This document shows, piece by piece, positions 5,585 through 10,523 of a stretch of DNA of 10,523 nucleotides (position 1 is the stretch's first letter; each line of letters starts with the position of its first letter). Under the pieces are notes generated by a model. It searched no databases and was not told the origin of the DNA. It was given only the letters and a program-made list of their open reading frames with translations. A program made the position numbers and the translations under genes. Source of the DNA: JALSIF01 sp026981635 [NCBI: bacterium] (lineage in GTDB: Bacteria > 4484-113 > JALSIF01); assembly GCA_026981635.1 (NCBI GenBank), contig JALSIF010000281.1, forward strand, positions 1-10,523, written 5' to 3'.

Positions 5585-7593
5585 GGCTTCGCATCGGGAT
5601 CGATGTGGGCGGCACCTTCACCCACGCCGTCGCCCTGGACGAGGAGCTGAACCTGGTGGCCAGCGCCCGCACCCTGACCACCCACCGCCATCCCCTCGGG
5701 GTTGCCCAGGGGATCAGGGAGGTGCTGGATAGTCTCCTGCAGGAGATCCCTTCCCCGGGGAGGGTGGAAAGCATCGCCCACTCCACCACCCAGGCGACCA
5801 ACGCCCTGCTGGAAGGGAGGTTTGCCCCGGTCCGTCTGCTGGTGGTGGCACCGGGAGTGATGGGCCTGCTGGCCAGGGTGCAGCTTGGTAGTGGGGAGCT
5901 TTCGGTGGGGGAGGCAAGGCTTCTCTACTCCTTCCACCTCTTCCCCAACTTTTCGGAACTTGAGCGGCTGGGCGACATCTCTGACCCCGAGACCCTCACC
6001 GTGCTCCTTGTCCCCTTCCCCGATGAGCAAGGGCTGGTGGAGCGGGAGTTTGCTGCCCGCCATACGGGGATGATGGCGGCAAGTGGGGTCGCACCCCGCC
6101 TGGGGCTCAAGCACCGGGCCCTTACTGCCCTGGCCAATGCCGCCCTGGTCCCCATCATGGAGGGGACGGCCAGAGAGACTGAGCGGGTGTGCAGGGAGCT
6201 TATGCCCGGTGTTTCCCTGGCGGTGCTCAGGAGCGACGGTGGGGTGATGGGGGCGCGTGAGCTAAGCCAAAGTCCGGTCCAGGCCATCTATTCGGGACCG
6301 GCGGCCGGGGCCAGTGCGGCGGTGGGCTACCTGGGGCTGGGGGACGGCATCTTCATTGAGGTGGGGGGAACCTCCACCGACATCACCCTGATTGAGTGCG
6401 GCCAGGTGCCCAGAAGCCAGATCACCATCGGCGGCACCCGCCTGCTGGTGGAGGGACTAGACCTGAGGACGGTGGGGATTGGCGGTGGGAGCCTGCTCTC
6501 TGAGGAGGGCAGGCTCGGCCCCCACTCCGCCCACCAGGCAGGGCTAAGCTACTTCGCCTTCGGCCCCAAGGCCAGGCTTCCCCTCTCCGTCTCTACCCTG
6601 GAGCTTACTGAGCACCGCTACCTGGTCTTCACCGACGGGGCGGGGGAGCGGTTTGGCCTAACCCTCAGCGACATCTCCCTCTTTCTGGGGACGGCGGAGA
6701 AGGCCGGTGAGCCCGAGGGGGAGCGGATGGCTGCCATTGGCGAGGCGCTGGAGCTAGCCCAGCAGGTGGTGGGAAGGCCAGCCCACGAGCTTGCCTCCCG
6801 CTCCCTTGAGGGGGCAGTAAAGAAGCTTGCCGGTGAGATCAGAGGGCTGGTTCAGGACTACCAGCTGGAGGACACCTCCTCGCGCCTGCTCATCGGCGGG
6901 GGTGGGGGAGCCCCATACCTCATCTCGCCGCTGGCCAGCGAACTGGGCATGGGATTTAGGCTGGCCCCCCACACCGAGGTGATCAGCGCCATCGGGGCGG
7001 CCCTGGCGGTCCGCTCAGTGAGCCTGGTCAGGGAGGCGGCCGACCCCACCCCGGAGCTCTATCGGGAGCTCTCCCGAGAGGCGGCAAGGAGGCTTGGGGC
7101 AGAAAGCGAGGAAGCGGTGCGGCTGTCCTTCGCCTACTCTCCCTCAGCCCGCACCCTCACCCTCCAGGCCCACCTTCCCCTCCACCTGGGCAGGGGGGAA
7201 CTTTCCCTGCAGGAGCTCACCCGCCTAGCCGCCCAGTTCTTCCCCGCTGGCCGAGCGGAGCTGGTGGAGAGGGCGGGAGGGGTGGTGGTGTTTGGGGAGG
7301 GGGGAAGGAAGGGGAGGAAGCGACTGGTGGTGCTTGACCCAACGGGGAGACTTCTGGCCCGCCTCTACCGCTACCGGGTGGCCCCCGTCAGGGAGGTGGG
7401 GGAGGTGCTTGGGCTTTTGGACGAGAACCGACGCTTTGGGGACAGTGGCGGACGCATCCCGCTGGCTCTGGTGGCCTGGCGGGGATGTCTGATTGACCTT
7501 CGCAGTCTGCCTGAGCTTGAGCAGGTCCGCTCCGCGCTGGAGCTGCAAATGAAGGGAGAGGGAGAGGGGCTCCTTTTCCTGCGGCCGGTCTAG
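5581..7593 (+). CDS. Hydantoinase/oxoprolinase family protein (HyuA-like ASKHA ATPase)
   Basis: A 670-residue protein that starts at GTG 5581 inside the phosphatase stop (GTGA, 4-bp overlap, preceded by AGGAAGAGG), so the two are probably translationally coupled. Hydantoinase A signatures appear in order: GIDVGGTFT (6-14), HSTTQATNALLEG (67-79), SDGGVM (218-223), YSGPAAGASAAVGYLG (237-252), GGTSTDITLI (262-271), GIGGGS (299-304), IGGGGGAPYL (438-447) and ISAIGAALA (468-476). These are the phosphate- and nucleotide-binding loops of the ASKHA fold. In this family they drive ATP-dependent opening or activation of cyclic amides such as hydantoins and 5-oxoproline, or carboxylation. Residue 15 is His where most members have Asp (GGTFTD). 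The last 190 residues are a separate, weakly conserved alpha/beta region. No HyuB partner is seen nearby. The setting beside vWA-FHA and PP2C genes suggests a role other than hydantoin catabolism, but the substrate is unknown. Confidence 0.88.
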   Translation: MRLRIGIDVGGTFTHAVALDEELNLVASARTLTTHRHPLGVAQGIREVLDSLLQEIPSPGRVESIAHSTTQATNALLEGRFAPVRLLVVAPGVMGLLARVQLGSGELSVGEARLLYSFHLFPNFSELERLGDISDPETLTVLLVPFPDEQGLVEREFAARHTGMMAASGVAPRLGLKHRALTALANAALVPIMEGTARETERVCRELMPGVSLAVLRSDGGVMGARELSQSPVQAIYSGPAAGASAAVGYLGLGDGIFIEVGGTSTDITLIECGQVPRSQITIGGTRLLVEGLDLRTVGIGGGSLLSEEGRLGPHSAHQAGLSYFAFGPKARLPLSVSTLELTEHRYLVFTDGAGERFGLTLSDISLFLGTAEKAGEPEGERMAAIGEALELAQQVVGRPAHELASRSLEGAVKKLAGEIRGLVQDYQLEDTSSRLLIGGGGGAPYLISPLASELGMGFRLAPHTEVISAIGAALAVRSVSLVREAADPTPELYRELSREAARRLGAESEEAVRLSFAYSPSARTLTLQAHLPLHLGRGELSLQELTRLAAQFFPAGRAELVERAGGVVVFGEGGRKGRKRLVVLDPTGRLLARLYRYRVAPVREVGEVLGLLDENRRFGDSGGRIPLALVAWRGCLIDLRSLPELEQVRSALELQMKGEGEGLLFLRPV

Positions 7594-7596
7594 GGG

Positions 7597-7672
7597 TGGT
7601 GGGCGGTAGAGGACTCGAACCTCTGACCTTCTGGGTGTAAACCAGACGCTCTGCCAACTGAGCTAACCGCCC
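7597..7672 (-). tRNA. tRNA-Val (anticodon TAC)
   Basis: A full cloverleaf on the reverse strand: acceptor GGGCGGT/ACCGCCC, D arm GCTC-AGTTGGCA-GAGC, anticodon stem TCTGG/CCAGA with loop TTTACAC (TAC), and T arm AGAGG-TTCGAGT-CCTCT. The discriminator is A and the CCA tail is encoded (7599-7597). The gene is convergent with the HyuA-like gene, with only 3 bases between that stop codon and the tRNA 3' end. It is the second gene of a two-tRNA transcript. Confidence 0.96.
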
Positions 7673-7683
7673 AGCTTTGACCT

Positions 7684-7759
<76 letters not shown>

Positions 7760-7762
7760 CTA

Positions 7763-7795
7763 TCTAGATTCTAACTACCTCCAAAGCCAGCTCAA
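7763..7795 (-). promoter_or_regulatory. Sigma-A-type promoter of the tRNA-Ile2/Val pair
   Basis: On the minus strand there is a -35 TTGAGC (7795-7790), a 16-base spacer and a -10 TAGAAT (7773-7768), 8 bases before the first tRNA. The mature 5' end is therefore close to the transcription start. The 11-base TAGAATCTAGA is shared exactly with the tRNA-Thr promoter. The promoter sits in the 40 bases between the SdpI-family stop and the tRNA. Confidence 0.75.
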
Positions 7796-7799
7796 CTCC

Positions 7800-8513
7800 T
7801 TATGGATGGGCGGTCGGGTCCTGGGCGTGGAGGCGCCGGTAGAGGATGAGGCTGTAGACCACCAGGATGAGGGAGACCAGGAGGACCCCTGCCACTATCA
7901 CCACCAGGGCGGCGGGGGAGGAGATGAAGATGAGGGGAACCGCCAGGGCGCCAATCAGGATAAACAGCCAGCCTCCCAGGCGGTGGGTGGCCTCCCACAC
8001 CCGGTCGTCCTCCAGCGTCCAGGGGGTCCTGATGCCGGCGAACCAGTTGGGTTTGAGCCGGGGAAGGATGAGCCCCAGAACGATAAACAGGAGGGCCATG
8101 GCCAGGGAGATGGAGACGCCGATGTCAATTGGCTGACCCATCATGGCCATTCCGGTGAGCACCTGTATGAGGAGTAAAAAACCGAGCAGGAACCAGACTA
8201 GACCGAGATAGACCTGGCGGAACTTGGCGTAGTTTGCCCGCCTTGGGTCAAGCAGTGGGATGAAGAGGAAGAGGAGCCAGAGGAAGGTGAGGATGATGGG
8301 GACGATCATCGTCCCCTCAAACTTGGAGCCGTAGCGGTCAACCTCACCCTGCAGGTTCCAGTGGACCGGCACCCGCTCAGGCAGGATCTGGTAGAGCCAG
8401 AGGGCGATGGCCCAGCTAGATATCACCAGCACACCGGAGGCAAACAGACTGCGGAGGGGGATGGCGGGGGTGTCCTGCTTCCCTCTCCCTGTTTTTGGCT
8501 CCAGGTTGGCCAT
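7800..8513 (-). CDS. SdpI/YhfL-family membrane protein with DUF1648 domain
   Basis: A 237-residue integral membrane protein with about six hydrophobic segments (roughly 26-43, 69-88, 101-124, 131-150, 182-197 and 202-225). The N-terminal DUF1648 signature LPERVPVHWNLQGEVDRYGSK (44-64) and the SdpI signature PNWFAGIRTPWTLEDDRVWEATHRLGG (155-181) are both clear. In Bacillus subtilis, SdpI gives immunity to the SdpC killing peptide and relays its presence to the repressor SdpR. Neither SdpC- nor SdpR-like genes are visible here, and most relatives are orphan genes of unknown role, so immunity should not be assumed. The ATG at 8513 is fixed by an in-frame TGA two codons upstream. No good Shine-Dalgarno sequence precedes it. 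The gene is divergent from the LptF-type gene and is followed by the tRNA pair. Confidence 0.9.
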   Translation of the reverse strand: MANLEPKTGRGKQDTPAIPLRSLFASGVLVISSWAIALWLYQILPERVPVHWNLQGEVDRYGSKFEGTMIVPIILTFLWLLFLFIPLLDPRRANYAKFRQVYLGLVWFLLGFLLLIQVLTGMAMMGQPIDIGVSISLAMALLFIVLGLILPRLKPNWFAGIRTPWTLEDDRVWEATHRLGGWLFILIGALAVPLIFISSPAALVVIVAGVLLVSLILVVYSLILYRRLHAQDPTAHP

Positions 8514-8541
8514 GGCTCAACTAGGTGGGGATTGCTCCTAG

Positions 8542-8547
8542 ATATTA
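8542..8547 (-). promoter_or_regulatory. Possible -10 box for the SdpI-family gene
   Basis: TAATAT on the minus strand lies 28 bases before the ATG, and is followed by CTAGG much as the tRNA -10 boxes are followed by CTAGA. No recognisable -35 box is present at 16-18 bases, so the call is weak. Confidence 0.3.
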
Positions 8548-8575
8548 GACCCTTAGGGCGGGACAGGGGATTCCT

Positions 8576-9715
8576 TTGGCCGTACCGGGGCTAAACTTTC
8601 CCCCGGTGCGCATCCTGAGTACCCTTGATCGGATGCTCCTCAGGGAGGCTGTCCCGCCCCTGGGCCTGGGGCTGGTGGCCTTCACCCTGCTAATGGTGAG
8701 CGCCATCCTCATCCGACCCACCCTGGACTTCATGGTGGAGTACAACGTCCCCCTCTCCCTGGCGGGGAAGCTATTTCTGATGGGGCTTCCCCAGATCTTT
8801 GCCTACACCATCCCCATGTCCATGCTGCTTGGCACGCTGATTGCCTTTGGCCGGCTCAGTTCCGACCACGAGCTGGTCGCCCTCCGGGCGGCGGGCTACA
8901 GCCTTGCCCGGATCGTCGCGCCGGTTTTTGCCCTGGGGCTGGTGATGTCGGTTACCGCCTTTCTCATCAACGAGAAGCTGGCGGTGCACCTTGCCCGTCA
9001 GGTCAAGCAGATCAAGAACCAGGTGATTGAGCGAAAGACCGGCGCCATCCGGCAGGAGGAGGTGCTGATCCTTTTCAAGAACCCCACCGACCGGACCCGC
9101 TGGGTGCTCATGGCTGACCGGCTGGAGGGGGACAGACTCTATGGGGTGCGCTTTTTCTTCTTTGGTAAGCGGCTCACCGACGACTGGTGGCTGAGGGCGC
9201 CGGAGGCGGAGTGGACCGGCAACGACTGGAAGTTCTACCAGGTGATGATCTCCCAGCAGCAGGCCGACGGCTCCACCCGCACCATCAAGCACGAGACCAT
9301 GGAGGTAAAGGAGCTAAGGCTCTCCTCTCGCCAGCTGAGGGTTGAGACCCTAAGCTCGGAGGAGCGGGACTTCTGGGAGCAGCTTGACTTTATACGGCGC
9401 CGTGCCCTGAGCCTGCCCAAGAAGCAGGTGCTAAAGGAGCTAACCGAGCTCTATATGAAGGTGACGGTCCCCTTCTCGGCAGCCTTCTTTGTGCTCATTG
9501 CGGTTCCGCTGGGGATAATCCCTGAGCGGACCACCACCACCACCGGCTTTGGCATCGCTCTCTTTCTGGTCTTTGGCTACTACGTGGTGCTTATAGCCTC
9601 CATCCGCCTGGCCCAGGCGGGGGTGATTGCGCCCCTGGCGGCCAGCCTCATCCCCAATACGGTGGTGGCCCTGGTGGGGCTTGGGCTGATCTGGTGGAAG
9701 AACCGCCGGGGCTAG
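8576..9715 (+). CDS. LptF/LptG (YjgP/YjgQ) family permease of lipopolysaccharide export
   Basis: A 379-residue protein, close to the usual family length. It has three N-terminal membrane helices (about 29-48, 63-90, 112-133), a large periplasmic beta-rich domain (about 140-290) and three C-terminal helices (from about 297, including LIAVPLGIIPERT, GFGIALFLVFGYYVVLIASIRLA and VALVGLGLIWW). The cytoplasmic motif GRLSSDHELVALRAAGYS (92-109) is the conserved loop that couples to the LptB ATPase. In the Lpt complex two such permeases with LptB2 extract LPS from the inner membrane and pass it to LptC/A. No second permease or LptB is in the window. TTG 8576 has AGGGGA 5-6 bases upstream and is used here. 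GTG 8606, giving MRILSTLDRMLLRE, fits the family's short N-terminus better but has a poor ribosome site. Confidence 0.92.
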   Translation: MAVPGLNFPPVRILSTLDRMLLREAVPPLGLGLVAFTLLMVSAILIRPTLDFMVEYNVPLSLAGKLFLMGLPQIFAYTIPMSMLLGTLIAFGRLSSDHELVALRAAGYSLARIVAPVFALGLVMSVTAFLINEKLAVHLARQVKQIKNQVIERKTGAIRQEEVLILFKNPTDRTRWVLMADRLEGDRLYGVRFFFFGKRLTDDWWLRAPEAEWTGNDWKFYQVMISQQQADGSTRTIKHETMEVKELRLSSRQLRVETLSSEERDFWEQLDFIRRRALSLPKKQVLKELTELYMKVTVPFSAAFFVLIAVPLGIIPERTTTTTGFGIALFLVFGYYVVLIASIRLAQAGVIAPLAASLIPNTVVALVGLGLIWWKNRRG

Positions 9716-9752
9716 CCGGTATCTTCCCGCCCTCCCACACCGGCCGTCCGGC

Positions 9753-9763
9753 TAAGGAGGTGA
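9753..9763 (+). promoter_or_regulatory. Perfect extended Shine-Dalgarno sequence without an evident gene
   Basis: TAAGGAGGTGA is an 11-base exact complement of the usual 16S rRNA 3' end and the strongest such site in the window. A TTG at 9770 lies 9 bases beyond GGAGG and opens a 56-codon frame to a TGA at 9938-9940. That frame is antisense to the following minus-strand gene and Pro-rich like a shadow frame, so I do not call it a gene. Confidence 0.4.
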
Positions 9764-9782
9764 GGTAAGTTGCCAGCCTGCC

Positions 9783-10523
9783 CTAGGCCACCTGCTCCAC
9801 CTGCTCAACCAGCCTCTCTACCACCCTACGGCGGAGATCTGCTAGCTCCTCATAAGAAACAGTGCGTCTCTCATCGGGTTCCTGCTCCCTCGCTGCTTCA
9901 GCCAGCTCGCCGATGGACCGGTTCTCGCCGAGCCTGTTGATGAGTTCAACGGCCATCCCCCTAAGCTCCCGAAGCCTGCGGAGCATACCGGCAATGTGAG
10001 TGTGGGAGGATCTTGCCCACTGAGCCACCTCGGCGGCGACCCGGTTTTCTTCCGGCAGACCCAAAAGACTTGAAAACAGCCGCTCTGCCACCCCCTCTGC
10101 GCGGGCGAGCAGGTGGTCAGCCTGGCTGAACCTCTCTTCAATTTCTCTAAGGGTTATCTGGGCATAGGGGCGAAGGGGTTTGCGAGGGGGAAGAGGCGGC
10201 AGGGAGCGATGCGCAAGTTCAAGCAGACCGATCAGGTTGACGTAGAGGTCAACCGCTTCGTAGGGAAGGCTTATAGCAAGGGAAGTCGGGTGAGTTGGAG
10301 ACCTTCTCTCAAGGCGTATGATCCTTCGGCGAAGTTGCTCGGTGATTAGCAGAACCTCGTCCAGCTTGGCAATTCCGGTAATCCTGGGGAGTCGTTCATG
10401 GAGCCCATTTCCAAGCAATTCCAGGTACTTCCGGTCAATTTCTTCAGCGAGCTCCACTGCCTCACTGCTGGTGGCGTAGAGGTAGAGGGGCATCCCCTGC
10501 CAAACCACCACTTCGGCATAATC
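9783..10523 (-). CDS. Helical protein of unknown function (5' end outside window)
   Basis: The frame is open from the right edge to the TAG at 9783-9785, giving about 246 visible residues. A GTG at 10511 could be the start, but four further codons (D-Y-A-E) lead to the edge without a stop and look like part of the opening beta-strand AEVVVWQGMPLYLYA, so it is treated as partial. After that strand the protein is almost wholly charged amphipathic helix (SSEAVELAEEIDRKYLELL, LDEVLLITEQLRRRIIRLERR, a Pro-rich PPLPPRKPLRPY break, then long helices to the end). Its C-terminus (ELADLRRRVVERLVEQVEQVA) could form a coiled coil. There is no membrane segment or known catalytic motif. It is convergent with the LptF-type gene, with 67 bases between, and its codon use is less GC3-extreme than the core cluster. 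No family is recognised. Confidence 0.75.
   Translation of the reverse strand, partial: DYAEVVVWQGMPLYLYATSSEAVELAEEIDRKYLELLGNGLHERLPRITGIAKLDEVLLITEQLRRRIIRLERRSPTHPTSLAISLPYEAVDLYVNLIGLLELAHRSLPPLPPRKPLRPYAQITLREIEERFSQADHLLARAEGVAERLFSSLLGLPEENRVAAEVAQWARSSHTHIAGMLRRLRELRGMAVELINRLGENRSIGELAEAAREQEPDERRTVSYEELADLRRRVVERLVEQVEQVA

Noticed and set aside
7561-7578. GGAG-loop-CTCC followed by TTTT near the end of the HyuA-like gene as a terminator
   Set aside because: The stem is only 4 bp and lies inside the coding region. The T run is four bases.
7806-8177. 123-residue plus-strand frame opposite the SdpI-family gene
   Set aside because: Composition (His/Asp/Gln/Gly-rich) is that of an antisense shadow, and the minus-strand frame has clear family signatures and membrane segments.
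9713-9754. TAGCCGG...CCGGCTA inverted repeat after the LptF-type gene
   Set aside because: It has 7 bp with a 28-base loop and no T tract, too weak to call a terminator.

Overview
The window is GC-rich bacterial DNA. It is compactly coded, with frequent GTG/TTG starts and many AGG and GAG codons. A LptF/LptG-type permease implies an organism that builds an LPS-like outer membrane. The sigma-A-type tRNA promoters and an exact complement of a 16S rRNA 3' end are ordinarily bacterial. The overall style would suit a thermophilic, possibly deep-branching or Firmicutes-related, diderm. That placement is a guess and no marker here fixes the taxon.

Layout: (1) Positions 1-243 are the end of a probable surface or exported protein with an Ig-like fold, closed by a GC-rich hairpin terminator. 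(2) A minus-strand tRNA-Thr(CGT) has its promoter overlapping the 5' end of the next plus-strand gene. That gene encodes an exported protein with a FlgT/CsgG-like look and has no ordinary start codon. (3) The core of the window, 1472-7593, is a tightly packed plus-strand run of three genes. The first encodes a large vWA protein with two FHA domains and a Thr-rich N-terminal motif array. The second encodes a PP2C phosphatase carrying a degenerate kinase-like N-terminal region. The third encodes a hydantoinase A-like ASKHA protein and overlaps the phosphatase gene by 4 bp. (4) A convergent minus-strand block holds a tRNA pair, Val(TAC) and a CAT-anticodon elongator-type tRNA that is probably Ile2, behind one promoter, followed by an SdpI-family membrane protein gene. 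(5) Divergent from that, on plus, is a LptF/LptG permease gene. (6) A minus-strand helical protein of unknown function runs off the right edge.

How the genes may work together: the core cluster looks like a phosphothreonine signalling module. My reading is that an unseen Ser/Thr kinase phosphorylates the regularly spaced T-x-[IL]-[IAG] motifs at the N-terminus of the vWA protein. The two FHA domains would read those marks in cis or in trans, and the PP2C would erase them. The MIDAS-competent vWA domain and the HyuA-like protein would be the outputs or partners. This resembles in outline the known TerY-P triads (vWA, PP2C, kinase), but with the kinase apparently decayed and fused to the phosphatase. 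All domain calls rest on motifs visible in the translated sequence. The pathway is inference.
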